A DNA stretch of 64,000 nucleotides from the NCBI GenBank assembly GCA_040216495.1, contig JAVJPA010000175.1, forward strand, positions 7,664 to 71,663, read 5' to 3'. This stretch comes from Amphiplicatus sp040216495 (GTDB taxonomy: Bacteria > Pseudomonadota > Alphaproteobacteria > Caulobacterales > Parvularculaceae). The notes beneath the pieces were generated by a model, which saw only the letters and a list, made by a program, of their open reading frames with translations, was not told the DNA's origin and ran no database searches. The position numbers and the translations under genes were made by a program. Positions 16,146 through 25,026 of the stretch are shown here, piece by piece. Each line of letters starts with the position of its first letter. Position 1 is the first letter of the stretch.

Positions 16146-16215
16146 AATGATAAGACAAGCCGGCAAGAAATAGCGCAAATCACTCTCTACGAACGACGCA
16201 CTACTTTCTACGCAC
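16131..16215. repeat. REP-like palindromic repeat, copy 1 (divergent)
   Basis: The left arm GTGCGTAGTGCGTAG (16131-16145) faces an inverted arm at 16187-16215 built of the same GTGCGTAG-type units, with a 41-base spacer. The right arm and the AGCGCAAA-like spacer motif match the copy at 60829-60893 in the same orientation. It fills the space between the convergent mtnP and mannose-1-phosphate guanylyltransferase genes and supplies the end of mtnP. Confidence 0.75.
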
Positions 16216-16218
16216 CCG

Positions 16219-17274
16219 TCACAGCAGATCGTCTCGCCCGCGCTTCTTCAATTCCTCGACGATCTTCTTCACGTCCTGCGCGCGCGATTTCGGCGCGACG
16301 AGCACGGCGTCGCCGGTGGCGACCACGATCATGTCGTCCATGCCGATGACGCCGACGAACGGCCCGTCGGTTTTGACAAGGCAGCCCTCCGAGTCGATGG
16401 CGAACACTTTCTGATCGCCCTCCGCGGTCTCGATGGACGACCACGAGCCGATATCGTTCCAACCCACATCGACCGGCCCGACGACCGCGGCGCGGGAGGT
16501 TTTCTCCATGACGGCGTAGTCGATAGAATCGGAGGGGCATTCCGAAAAGGCGGCCGGATCGAGATCGAGGCGCGCGCCGTCCCGCTTCGCTTGCGCCAGC
16601 GCTTTCGACGCCGCATCGCGGATCGCTGGCGCATACGCGCCGAGTTCGTCGAGCATCGCGCGCGGGCTGAACAGGAAGATGCCGGCGTTCCAGTAATGCG
16701 CGCCGCCGGCGAGATAGGCTTGCGCGGTCGCGGCGTCAGGCTTTTCACGAAACGCTTTCACGGCGTATACGGACGGCCCGAGCGCATCGCCGCGCTCCAC
16801 ATAGCCGTATCCCGTGTGCGCTTCGGTCGGCTTGATGCCGAAAGTGACGATGGAGCCGCCGAGCGCCGCGTCCGCGCCCTGCGCGACCGCAGCGCGAAAA
16901 CCCGCCGCATCGGCGATGTGATGGTCGGCCGGCAAGAGGAGAACCGGCGCGCCGGGTTCGTTATCGTTCGTCCATGCGGCGGCGACCGCGGCGACCGCCG
17001 CCGTGTTGCGCGGGCAGGGTTCGGTGACGATGGCGCGCGGGACAATTCCGAGCGCCGCGAGCTGTTCCGCGATGACGCCCGCGTGGCCCTCCCCGCCGAT
17101 CACCAGCGGCGGCGCGAAAGAGCCGCCCGCGACGCGCAGCGCGGTTTCCTGAAACAGGGATTTCTCGCCGGTCAGCGCCAGAAACTGTTTCGGCCGGGCC
17201 TTGCGCGACATCGGCCACAGCCGCGTTCCCGCGCCGCCCGACATGATCACCGGCTGGATGCGAATGGAGGTCAT
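16219..17274 (-). CDS. manC: Mannose-1-phosphate guanylyltransferase (single-domain)
   Basis: A 351-residue nucleotidyltransferase. PVIMSGGAGTRLWPMSR followed by KARPKQFLAL is the GDP-mannose pyrophosphorylase signature. EPCPRNTAAVAAVAA, LLPADHHI and AFREKPDAATAQAYL follow in the family order, and SIDYAVMEK is the C-terminal metal and phosphate segment. The usual C-terminal mannose-6-phosphate isomerase cupin of bifunctional ManC is absent, so this is the short form. It makes GDP-mannose from mannose-1-phosphate and GTP for glycan assembly. It stands alone on the minus strand and is convergent with mtnP. Confidence 0.9.
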   Translation of the reverse strand: MTSIRIQPVIMSGGAGTRLWPMSRKARPKQFLALTGEKSLFQETALRVAGGSFAPPLVIGGEGHAGVIAEQLAALGIVPRAIVTEPCPRNTAAVAAVAAAWTNDNEPGAPVLLLPADHHIADAAGFRAAVAQGADAALGGSIVTFGIKPTEAHTGYGYVERGDALGPSVYAVKAFREKPDAATAQAYLAGGAHYWNAGIFLFSPRAMLDELGAYAPAIRDAASKALAQAKRDGARLDLDPAAFSECPSDSIDYAVMEKTSRAAVVGPVDVGWNDIGSWSSIETAEGDQKVFAIDSEGCLVKTDGPFVGVIGMDDMIVVATGDAVLVAPKSRAQDVKKIVEELKKRGRDDLL

Positions 17275-17447
17275 GCCCCTACTTCTAGCGTAGCGCTGGT
17301 TAAAACAAGCCTGCCTCCTTCGCGGCCCGCGCTCTCGCGCCCGCGCATTGCCTTTGACCGCCTCGACCGGTATGGCACAGGCGCAAAATCAGGGGCGGAA
17401 ACCCCAGCGATTACGGGCCTCAGTTTGCCGGCCGAAGGAGCCTAGCC

Positions 17448-18752
17448 ATGCGCGTCGCGATGATCGGTACTGGCTATGTCGGACTCGTTTCCGGGGCCTG
17501 TTTCGCCGATTTCGGCCATGACGTGATCTGCGTCGACAAGGACGCGGGCAAGATCGCGAGACTCGAAGCCGGGGAGATCCCGATTTTCGAGCCGGGGCTT
17601 GAGGAACTGGTCGAGGAAAACGTCAAGGCGGGCCGGCTCGCCTTCACCACCGACCTCGTCCCCGCCATCGCCAATGCCGACGCCGTGTTCATCGCGGTGG
17701 GCACGCCGTCGCGGCGCGGCGACGGGTTCGCGGACCTCTCCTATGTCTATGCGGCCGCCGAAGAGATCGCGAAGGCGCTGACCGGCTACGCCGTCGTCGT
17801 CACCAAGTCGACCGTGCCGGTCGGCACCGGCACGGAGGTCGAGACGATCATCCGCAAGACAAGGCCCGATGTCGAAGTGTCCGTCGTCTCCAACCCGGAG
17901 TTCTTGCGCGAAGGCGCCGCCATCGAGGATTTCAAGCGCCCGGACCGCGTCGTCGTCGGCGCCGAGGACGAGCGCGCCAAGGAAGTCATGCGCGAGCTTT
18001 ACCGCCCGCTCTATCTCAACGAGACGCCCATCGTCTTCACCAACCGGGCGACGTCGGAGCTCATCAAGTACGCCGCCAACGCCTTCCTCGCGACCAAGAT
18101 CACCTTCATCAACGAGATGGCGGACCTCTGCGAAAAGGTCGGCGCCAACGTCCAGGAAGTCGCCAAGGGCATCGGCCTCGACGGGCGCATCGGCTCCAAA
18201 TTCCTTCATGCCGGCCCGGGTTATGGCGGCTCGTGCTTTCCCAAGGACACGCTCGCCCTCGTCAAGACCGCCGAGAGCGTCGGCGCCCCGACCCGCATCG
18301 TCGAGGCGGTGGTCGGGATCAACGACCGGCGCAAGAAGGCGATGGCCGCCCGCGTCATCGAGGCCTGCGGCGGATCGGTGGCCGGCAAGACCGTCGCCGT
18401 GCTCGGCCTCACCTTCAAACCCAACACTGACGACATGCGCGACTCGCCTTCGCTCGACATTATCCCGGCCCTCCAGGCCGCCGGGGCGGCGGTGCGGGCT
18501 TTCGACCCGGAAGGGGCCGACGAGGCGAAAAAGCTCCTCAAGGGCGTGACCTTCTGCGACGGCGTCTATGAAACCCTCGACGGGGCGGACGCCGTGACCA
18601 TCATCACCGAATGGGACGAATTCCGCGCTCTCGATCTCGACCGGGTCAAATCCCTCCTCAAAACCCCGATTATGGTGGACCTCCGGAACATCTACCGTCC
18701 GGCCCAGATGGCCGACCGGGGCTTCAGCTATTACTCGATCGGAAGGCCCTGA
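17448..18752 (+). CDS. ugd: UDP-glucose 6-dehydrogenase
   Basis: A 434-residue enzyme. RVAMIGTGYVGLVSGACFA is the N-terminal NAD-binding site. FIAVGTPSRRGDGFADLSYV, KSTVPVGTGTEVE and SNPEFLREGAAIEDF are conserved in the family. GYGGSCFPKD carries the catalytic cysteine (residue 263), and GLTFKPNTDDMRDSPSLDI marks the C-terminal UDP-binding domain. It oxidises UDP-glucose to UDP-glucuronate with two NAD. That product feeds the epimerase at 14254. The ATG is preceded by GAAGGAG seven bases upstream. The gene has a 170-base upstream region shared with the divergent mannose-1-phosphate guanylyltransferase. Confidence 0.95.
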   Translation: MRVAMIGTGYVGLVSGACFADFGHDVICVDKDAGKIARLEAGEIPIFEPGLEELVEENVKAGRLAFTTDLVPAIANADAVFIAVGTPSRRGDGFADLSYVYAAAEEIAKALTGYAVVVTKSTVPVGTGTEVETIIRKTRPDVEVSVVSNPEFLREGAAIEDFKRPDRVVVGAEDERAKEVMRELYRPLYLNETPIVFTNRATSELIKYAANAFLATKITFINEMADLCEKVGANVQEVAKGIGLDGRIGSKFLHAGPGYGGSCFPKDTLALVKTAESVGAPTRIVEAVVGINDRRKKAMAARVIEACGGSVAGKTVAVLGLTFKPNTDDMRDSPSLDIIPALQAAGAAVRAFDPEGADEAKKLLKGVTFCDGVYETLDGADAVTIITEWDEFRALDLDRVKSLLKTPIMVDLRNIYRPAQMADRGFSYYSIGRP

Positions 18753-18879
18753 CTTTGACGGGACGCTTGACGGGATCAGGCCCCCGGGCTAGGGAGCGCC
18801 TCCATTTTCACAACCGGACGAAAGAAACCGGGGCCAAAAAGGACGCTAGGCGCAAACAGTGCGCCAACGGAGTCGGAGC

Positions 18880-19542
18880 ATGTACGCAGTCGTGAAGACT
18901 GGCGGTAAGCAATACCGCGTTTCCAAAGACGATCTTATCCGCATCGAGCGCCTTGAGGGCGACGCCGGAGAGATCGTGACCCTCGGCGAAGTCTTGATGA
19001 TTGGCGACGGCGCGGACGTCACGGTCGGCGCGCCCTTCATCGACGGCGCCTCGGTCGCCGGCGAGATCGTCGAGCAGACCCGCGGCGACAAAATCATCGT
19101 CTTCAAGAAGCGCCGCCGGCAGAACTATCGCCGCAAGGCCGGCCATCGCCAGCACCTGACGGTCCTCAAGGTGACGGACATCCTCACCGACGGCGCCAAG
19201 CCCGCGAAGAAAGCCGCCGCCAAAAAGCCGGCGAAAGCCGAAGCCAAGGCGGACGCCAAGGCCGAAGCCCCGAAGGCGAAAGAGCCGGCCGCGGATTTCA
19301 TCGATGACGTGTCGCTGATCGGCGGCGTCGGTCCGGTGCTGAAGGAAAAGCTCGAAAGCTACGGGATCACTTCCCTGAAGCAGATCGCCAAATTGAGCGA
19401 GAAAGCCCTCGCCAAGATGGACGAGGAGCTTGAACTGCACGGCCGCGCAACACGCGACGAGTGGGTCGAGCAGGCCAAAGAGCTCATCGCCGGCGAGCCG
19501 CCGCGCGCCAAGAGCGACCGCGCCCGCACGGAAGAAGAATAG
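18880..19542 (+). CDS. rplU: 50S ribosomal protein L21 with C-terminal extension
   Basis: A 220-residue protein, about twice the usual L21 length of roughly 103. MYAVVKTGGKQYRVSKDD fixes the start at 18880, with CGGAG just upstream. The L21 beta-barrel ends near residue 103 with RRRQNYRRKAGHRQH and the following strand. Then comes an Ala/Lys/Glu-rich linker (about 105-140), and then a compact domain starting DFIDDVSLIGGVGPVLKEKL and ending about residue 207, which looks like a helix-hairpin-helix fold. This tail is known on alphaproteobacterial L21 proteins. It precedes rpmA in the usual order. Confidence 0.95.
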   Translation: MYAVVKTGGKQYRVSKDDLIRIERLEGDAGEIVTLGEVLMIGDGADVTVGAPFIDGASVAGEIVEQTRGDKIIVFKKRRRQNYRRKAGHRQHLTVLKVTDILTDGAKPAKKAAAKKPAKAEAKADAKAEAPKAKEPAADFIDDVSLIGGVGPVLKEKLESYGITSLKQIAKLSEKALAKMDEELELHGRATRDEWVEQAKELIAGEPPRAKSDRARTEEE

Positions 19543-19570
19543 TCAGTACACGAATTAGAGGAGATTTCTC

Positions 19571-19828
19571 ATGGCGCACAAGAAAGCTGGCGGCTCATCG
19601 CGCAACGGACGCGACTCCGAAGGCCGCCGCCTCGGCGTTAAGAAGTTCGGCGACCAGACGGTCGTCCCCGGCAACATCCTCGTGCGCCAGCGCGGCACGA
19701 AGTTCCATCCTGGCGACAATGTCGGCATGGGCAAGGACCACACGCTCTTCGCCCTTATCGAAGGCCGCGTGAAATACGCCGTGAAAGCCAAAGGCCGCAA
19801 CGTCGTCTCGATCACGCCGGAAGGCTGA
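19571..19828 (+). CDS. rpmA: 50S ribosomal protein L27
   Basis: An 85-residue protein. MAHKKAGGSSRNGRDSEGRR followed by LGVKKFGDQ is unmistakable L27, whose N-terminus reaches the peptidyl-transferase centre. GAGGAGAT sits eight bases before the ATG. It forms a two-gene operon with rplU and ends in a strong terminator. Confidence 0.98.
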   Translation: MAHKKAGGSSRNGRDSEGRRLGVKKFGDQTVVPGNILVRQRGTKFHPGDNVGMGKDHTLFALIEGRVKYAVKAKGRNVVSITPEG

Positions 19829-19850
19829 TCGGTTCAATGACCGGATTTTG

Positions 19851-19885
19851 AAGGAGGAAAGCGCAAGCTTTCCTCCTTTTTCTTT
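19851..19885 (+). terminator. Rho-independent terminator of rplU-rpmA
   Basis: The perfect 12-base-pair stem AAGGAGGAAAGC / GCTTTCCTCCTT is closed by a GCAA tetraloop and followed by a T-rich tail. It lies 23 bases after the rpmA stop. Confidence 0.93.
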
Positions 19886-19896
19886 GCGCGGAGAAA

Positions 19897-21981
19897 TCAG
19901 TCGGCTTCGTCCAGCTCGTCAAGCCATGCATTGGCGTTGCCGTCGCTCGGCGCGCGCCAGTCGCCGCGCGGGCTAAGCGCGCCGCCGGAGGAAATCTTCG
20001 GCCCGTTGGGCATCGCCGAACGCTTGAACTGGCTGGTCGTGAAAAAGCGGTAGAGAAAAACCTTCAGCCATTTGCGAATCTCAGCGCGCGAATACTGAAC
20101 CCTGTCCGCCTCGTCGATGTTCGCCGGCCAAGCCCCGCGCTTTTTATCGCTCCACGCATGTTCGGCGAGAAAGGCGATCTTCGAGGGTTTCAGCCCGTAG
20201 CGCGTCAGATGATAAAGCGCGAAATCGGCGAGCGCGTACGGGCCGATCTTTTCTTCCGTGCTCTGAATGGCGCCGTCTTTTCCTGCGGGCACAAGCTCTG
20301 GCGAGATTTCAGTCTTAAGGATCGCAAGCAAAGTCTTCGCCGTCGCCTTGTCGTAATCGCCGTTTGAAACGCACCAGCGGATCAGATGCTGGATCAGCGT
20401 CTTCGGCACCGAGGCGTTGACGTTGTAATGCGACATGTGATCGCCGACGCCGTAGGTCTGCCACCCGAGCGCGGACTCGGAAAGGTCGCCGGTGCCGATC
20501 ACCATCCCGCCTTCATGGTTGGCGATTCGGAAGAGATAATCGGTGCGCAGGCCCGCCTGCACGTTCTCGAAGGTCACGTCATAGACGGGCTTATCCTTGG
20601 CGTAAGGATGGCCGATGTCGGCGAGCATCTGTTTCGCTGCTGGGCGGATATCGAGCTCGCGCCCGTCGACGCCGAGCCCTTTCATCAGCGCCAGCGCGTT
20701 GGCTTTCGTTCCCGCGCTCGTCGCAAAGCCGGGCATGGTCAGCGCGATGACGTTCTTGCGCGGCAGACCCATCAGGTCCACAGCCCGCGCCGCCACCAGC
20801 AGCGCCTGCGTCGAATCCAGTCCGCCTGAAATTCCAATGACGCACTTCTCGATCTTCGCCGCCTGCATCCGCGTCATCAGGCCGTGCACCTGAATGTTAT
20901 AGGCTTCGTAGCAGTCCTGATCGAGCCGCGCCGGCTCGTCCGGGACAAACGGAAAACGCGGCACGGCGCGCTCCAGCGGAACGGCGCCCACAAGCGGCGG
21001 CTTCAGGTCGAACTCGACAGTGCGGAAAGACGCGACCTTGTCGCGGCAACGCGCGGCGGCGTCACGGAAGGTGCCGGTGCGCAAGCGCTCAAGCCGCAAG
21101 CGGTCCAGATCGACATCGGCGGTGATCATCGCGCTATCCGTCGCAAAGCGGTCGCTCTCGGCGAGTTTCTCGCCAAGCTCGAACGCCGCGAGATGCCCGT
21201 CCCATGTCACGTCCGTCGTCGACTCGCCGTGCCCCGCGCCCGAGTAAAGATACGCCGCCGCGCAACGCCGCGATTGCGCGTCGCAGAGAAGATTGCGTTC
21301 CTCCGCCTTGCCGATGGTGATGTTCGACGCGGAAAGATTGCAGAGGATCGTCGCGCCCGCGAAGGCGCCGAATGTCGAGGGCGGGATCGGCGCCCACATG
21401 TCTTCGCAGATTTCGACGTGAAAAATGAAGTCAGCGAGGTCGCTCGCGCGGAAGATCAGGTCGGCGCCGAACGGAACATCATCGCCGCAGAGGCTTACCG
21501 TGCGCTCGACGGCTTCGTCGCCATGGCCGAAATGGCGCTTCTCGTAATATTCGCGGTAATTCGGCAGGTAGGTTTTCGGCGTGACGCCGAGAATGCGCCC
21601 GCGATGGATGACGACTGCACAATTATAAAGCGCCGGTCCGACCGCGAGCGGCGCGCCGACGATCAGCACGGGGAGGAGTTTCTCGCTCGCCGCGCGGATG
21701 GTCTCGATCGCGTCCTGAACGCTTAAAAGCAGCGCATCCTGCAACAGGAGATCGTCGATGGCGTAAGATGAAACCCCAAGCTCTGAAAACAGCGCGAGCG
21801 CCGCGCGGCGCTTGTCGGCCTCGCGTGCAAGTTTAATGATTTCGGCGGCGTTGGCGGCTGGATCCCCCGGCGTCTGTTTGGGCGAACAGATCGCAAGGCG
21901 CGCCATACCGTGCTTGTAGAGATTGCCCGCGCTTGAGGCTGGCTTTCTGGCTTTTGAAGAAGGGCGCCGCGACGTCATCAA
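19897..21981 (-). CDS. nadE: Glutamine-dependent NAD+ synthase
   Basis: A 694-residue two-domain enzyme. The N-terminal nitrilase-like glutaminase has the Glu-Lys-Cys triad at E67 (FSELGVSSY), K136 (GVTPKTYLPNYREYYEKRHF) and C192 (VEICEDMW). The C-terminal synthetase has the PP-loop ISGGLDSTQAL, with GTGDLSESALGWQTYGVGDH and STEEKIGPYALADF. It converts deamido-NAD to NAD using glutamine ammonia. The start at 21981 is kept because NLYKHGMARLA aligns with the conserved opening of this enzyme type, which would be lost at the internal Met26. The ATG is doubled. It is a single gene on the minus strand. Confidence 0.95.
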   Translation of the reverse strand: MMTSRRPSSKARKPASSAGNLYKHGMARLAICSPKQTPGDPAANAAEIIKLAREADKRRAALALFSELGVSSYAIDDLLLQDALLLSVQDAIETIRAASEKLLPVLIVGAPLAVGPALYNCAVVIHRGRILGVTPKTYLPNYREYYEKRHFGHGDEAVERTVSLCGDDVPFGADLIFRASDLADFIFHVEICEDMWAPIPPSTFGAFAGATILCNLSASNITIGKAEERNLLCDAQSRRCAAAYLYSGAGHGESTTDVTWDGHLAAFELGEKLAESDRFATDSAMITADVDLDRLRLERLRTGTFRDAAARCRDKVASFRTVEFDLKPPLVGAVPLERAVPRFPFVPDEPARLDQDCYEAYNIQVHGLMTRMQAAKIEKCVIGISGGLDSTQALLVAARAVDLMGLPRKNVIALTMPGFATSAGTKANALALMKGLGVDGRELDIRPAAKQMLADIGHPYAKDKPVYDVTFENVQAGLRTDYLFRIANHEGGMVIGTGDLSESALGWQTYGVGDHMSHYNVNASVPKTLIQHLIRWCVSNGDYDKATAKTLLAILKTEISPELVPAGKDGAIQSTEEKIGPYALADFALYHLTRYGLKPSKIAFLAEHAWSDKKRGAWPANIDEADRVQYSRAEIRKWLKVFLYRFFTTSQFKRSAMPNGPKISSGGALSPRGDWRAPSDGNANAWLDELDEAD

Positions 21982-22057
21982 CGTGGTTCTTTCAGCGGGA
22001 GGCTCGGCAAGGAGATAGGCGGCCCCGCCCTTTCGTTCAACAGGTTCGTACCGTCCG

Positions 22058-22930
22058 TTACGCGCTCTCGGCGGCGAGGCGGGCGAGATATTGTCCGTAG
22101 CCGGTCTTAAGAAGGGGTTTCGCCAGCGCCTCGAGCTGCGCCTTGTCGATATAGCCGAGGCGGAAGGAAATCTCTTCGAGACAGGCGATCTTCAGCCCCT
22201 GCCGGTCCTCGATTGTCTGGACGAAATGCGCGGCTTCAAGGAGCGACTGGTGCGTGCCCGTGTCGAGCCAGGCGTAACCGCGGCCCATCACATGCGCGCG
22301 CAGGGCCTTGTCGTGCATGTACATCTCGTTGAGCGTCGTGATTTCAAGCTCTCCGCGCGCGGAGGGCTTCACGCGTTTGGCGCGTTCGACGACGGTCTCG
22401 TCATAGAAATAAAGCCCCGTCGCCGCATAACGCGATTTCGGTTTGGCGGGCTTCTCTTCGATGGAGAGCACTTCGCCGTCCTTGCCGAACTCGATAACGC
22501 CGTAGCGCTCGGGGTCGGCGACCTGATAGCCGAAAATCTCCGCGCCGCTTTTCAGCTTCGCGGCTTTCTGGAGCATCTCGGCGAGGCCGTGGCCGAAGAA
22601 AATGTTGTCGCCGAGAACGAGCGCGCACTTGTCGCCGCCGATGAATTCCTCGCCGATGATGAAGGCCTGCGCGAGCCCGTCCGGCGACGGCTGCACGGCG
22701 TAGGAAATGTTGACGCCAAGCTCTGCGCCATCGCCCAGCAAGCGCTCAAACGAGGCGCGGTCTTCCGGCGTCGTTATGATGAGAATGTCGCGAATGCCCG
22801 CGAGCATCAGCGCGCTTAGCGGATAGTAGATCATCGGCTTGTCGTAGATCGGCAGGAGCTGCTTCGACACGCCGCGCGTGATCGGATGCAGCCGCGTGCC
22901 GGACCCGCCGGCGAGAACAATGCCCTTCAT
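22058..22930 (-). CDS. rfbA: Glucose-1-phosphate thymidylyltransferase
   Basis: A 290-residue enzyme. MKGIVLAGGSGTRLHPITRG fixes the start at 22930, preceded by GGGGAGA. YYPLSALMLAGIRDILIIT, SYAVQPSPDGLAQAFIIG, LVLGDNIFFGHG and IEEKPAKPKS are the RmlA blocks. It makes dTDP-glucose from dTTP and glucose-1-phosphate, the first step to dTDP-L-rhamnose. It is the last gene of an rfbB-rfbD-rfbA operon and starts two bases after the rfbD stop. Confidence 0.97.
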   Translation of the reverse strand: MKGIVLAGGSGTRLHPITRGVSKQLLPIYDKPMIYYPLSALMLAGIRDILIITTPEDRASFERLLGDGAELGVNISYAVQPSPDGLAQAFIIGEEFIGGDKCALVLGDNIFFGHGLAEMLQKAAKLKSGAEIFGYQVADPERYGVIEFGKDGEVLSIEEKPAKPKSRYAATGLYFYDETVVERAKRVKPSARGELEITTLNEMYMHDKALRAHVMGRGYAWLDTGTHQSLLEAAHFVQTIEDRQGLKIACLEEISFRLGYIDKAQLEALAKPLLKTGYGQYLARLAAESA

Positions 22931-22932
22931 CG

Positions 22933-23808
22933 TCAATTCTCCCCCGTCGGCGCGGACAATTCGCGCACGACTTCTTTCAGTTCGTCGCGCCATGACGGCG
23001 CTTTCATCCCGAACGCCTGCTCGAACTTGCGCGTATCGAGCCCGGAATAAGCGGGGCGTCTCGCGGGCGTCGGATAATCCTTCGTTTCGATATGCTCAAC
23101 CGGCGTCGAAAGCTTCGCGGCGCCCATGATCGCCTCGGCGAACCCCGCCCACGAGGTCTCTTCATCGCCGGCGAAATGATAGACGCCTGCCTTGCCCGCA
23201 TCGGCGCGCAACGCCTTCGCGGCGACAAGCGCGGCGTCAGCGGCGCAGGACGCCGGCGTCGGCTTGCCGCGCTGGTCGGCGACGACGCGCAAGGACGGGC
23301 GTTCGGCGCCGACCCGCAGCATCGTCTTCACGAAGTTCGCGCCATAAGCGGAGAACACCCATGAAAGCCGCATGATGGCGAAGACGCCGCCCGCTTCTTT
23401 AACGCGGCGCTCTCCTTCAAGCTTCGTTTCGCCGTAAGCGCCGAGCGGCGCGACGGGATCTTCCTCGCGATAGAGCCGCGAGCCGGCGCCGTCGAACACA
23501 TAGTCCGTAGAGAAATGGATGAACGGAACGCCGAGCGCTGCGCAGGCTGCGGCCATCTCGCCCGGCGCAGCGCCATTCAACCGCATGGCGGTATCCCGTT
23601 CGCTCTCGGCCTTGTCGACGGCGGTGTAGGCGCTGGCGTTGATGACGGCGTCCGGCTTGGTCTTGTCGATGGCGGCCTCCGCGGCGCCAGACTGCATCAG
23701 GTCGCAAGCGTCACGGCCCAATGCGATAATGTCGAACCCCGCCTCTGGCCCGCGGCGGCGCAGTTCGCGCGCAACCTGTCCATTCGAGCCGAAGACGAGA
23801 ACGCGCAT
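22933..23808 (-). CDS. rfbD: dTDP-4-dehydrorhamnose reductase
   Basis: A 291-residue short-chain reductase. RVLVFGSNGQVARELRRR is the NADPH-binding start. INASAYTAVDKAESE and FIHFSTDYVFDGAGSRLYRE are diagnostic RmlD motifs, with the catalytic YGETK (Tyr-X3-Lys). It reduces dTDP-4-dehydrorhamnose to dTDP-L-rhamnose. It lies between rfbB and rfbA with gaps of three and two bases. The preceding epimerase step (RfbC) is not encoded in this window. Confidence 0.95.
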   Translation of the reverse strand: MRVLVFGSNGQVARELRRRGPEAGFDIIALGRDACDLMQSGAAEAAIDKTKPDAVINASAYTAVDKAESERDTAMRLNGAAPGEMAAACAALGVPFIHFSTDYVFDGAGSRLYREEDPVAPLGAYGETKLEGERRVKEAGGVFAIMRLSWVFSAYGANFVKTMLRVGAERPSLRVVADQRGKPTPASCAADAALVAAKALRADAGKAGVYHFAGDEETSWAGFAEAIMGAAKLSTPVEHIETKDYPTPARRPAYSGLDTRKFEQAFGMKAPSWRDELKEVVRELSAPTGEN

Positions 23809-23811
23809 CGA

Positions 23812-24885
23812 TCAGCCCGCCGCGCCGGCCGCTTGCTTGGCCTCGCCGAGCCCGATGCGCGCGCCATCGAAGCCCCGCTCGCGGATGCGCGCGATCCAGT
23901 CGGCGTTGCCGAGATACCAGTCGACGGTGCTCGTTAGGCCCGTTTCCAGGGTCATCTTCGGCGTCCAGCCAAGCTCGCGCTCGATCTTCGAGCAGTCGAC
24001 GGCGTAGCGCAGGTCGTGGCCCGGCCGGTCGGTGACGAATTTGATGAGGCTCTCATGCCCGCCAGCCTGCGCGTTCGGGCGGCGATCGTCGAGGATGCGG
24101 CAGATCATCCGCACCAGATCGATATTCGTCCGCTCGGCGCGCCCGCCCACATTGTAGGTCTCGCCGGGAACGCCCCGCTGCGCGATGAGAAGGAGCGCGT
24201 CGGCATGGTCTTCAACATAGAGCCAGTCGCGCACATTCTCGCCCTTGCCGTAGACCGGGATCGTCTTGCCGGCGACGGCGTTGAGAATGACGACGGGGAG
24301 GAGCTTTTCGGTAAACTCGTACGGCCCGTAATTGTTCGACCAGTTGGAGACAACGACGGGGAGCTTGAACGTCTCGCCCCAGGCGCGCGCCAGCATGTCG
24401 GACGAGGCTTTCGACGCCGAATAGGGCGAGTTCGGACGATAGGGCGAGGTTTCCGTGAAGGCGCCCGTGGCGCCCAGCGTGCCGAAGACTTCGTCGGTCG
24501 AGATATGGTGGAAGCGGAACCCTTCCGGCGCCTCGCCGGCGGCGACGTAATCGCGCGCGGCTTCCAGAAGGCGGAAGGTGCCGATGATGTTGGTTTCGAT
24601 GAACGCCGCCGGCCCGTCGATGGAACGGTCCACATGGCTCTCCGCGGCGAGGTGCATAACGACGTCCGGGCGGAAGTCCGCCATCAGCGCGCGCATCCGC
24701 CCGCCGTCGCAGATATCGGCTTCTTCGAAGCGGTAATGGTTCGAGCCCGCGACCGGCGCCAGATTGTCGAGATTGGCGGCGTAGGTCAGCTTGTCGATGA
24801 CGAGCACGTCATGCCCGGCGGCGACCGCCTGCCTCACGACCGCCGAGCCGATGAAGCCCGCTCCCCCGGTGACCAAGATCTTCAT
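23812..24885 (-). CDS. rfbB: dTDP-glucose 4,6-dehydratase
   Basis: A 357-residue extended SDR enzyme. KILVTGGAGFIGSAVVRQA binds NAD. VMHLAAESHVDRSIDGP, FHHISTDEVFGTLG, SPYSASKASSDMLARAW (catalytic Tyr-X3-Lys) and SNWSNNYGPYEFTEKLLPV are the RmlB blocks. It converts dTDP-glucose to the 4-keto-6-deoxy sugar. It is the first gene of the rfbBDA operon on the minus strand, with 141 bases of upstream sequence shared with nothing else on that strand. Confidence 0.97.
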   Translation of the reverse strand: MKILVTGGAGFIGSAVVRQAVAAGHDVLVIDKLTYAANLDNLAPVAGSNHYRFEEADICDGGRMRALMADFRPDVVMHLAAESHVDRSIDGPAAFIETNIIGTFRLLEAARDYVAAGEAPEGFRFHHISTDEVFGTLGATGAFTETSPYRPNSPYSASKASSDMLARAWGETFKLPVVVSNWSNNYGPYEFTEKLLPVVILNAVAGKTIPVYGKGENVRDWLYVEDHADALLLIAQRGVPGETYNVGGRAERTNIDLVRMICRILDDRRPNAQAGGHESLIKFVTDRPGHDLRYAVDCSKIERELGWTPKMTLETGLTSTVDWYLGNADWIARIRERGFDGARIGLGEAKQAAGAAG

Positions 24886-25026
24886 ACGCGCCCGTTTCCG
24901 CTTTTTCCGTTGCGCCCGGCCTTACTATAGGCCCGCTCCCCGCGCCACCCTGGCGAGGTTACAATACAATCGGTTAGCAAGACTTCGACCACGCCAGGCG
25001 CGCAAGGCCGTGCCGTTTCGGGACGC

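Noticed and set aside
16146..16186. CRISPR-like repeat-spacer structure
   Set aside because: The short GTGCGTAG units form inverted arms of one palindrome rather than regularly spaced direct repeats. No cas gene is present.
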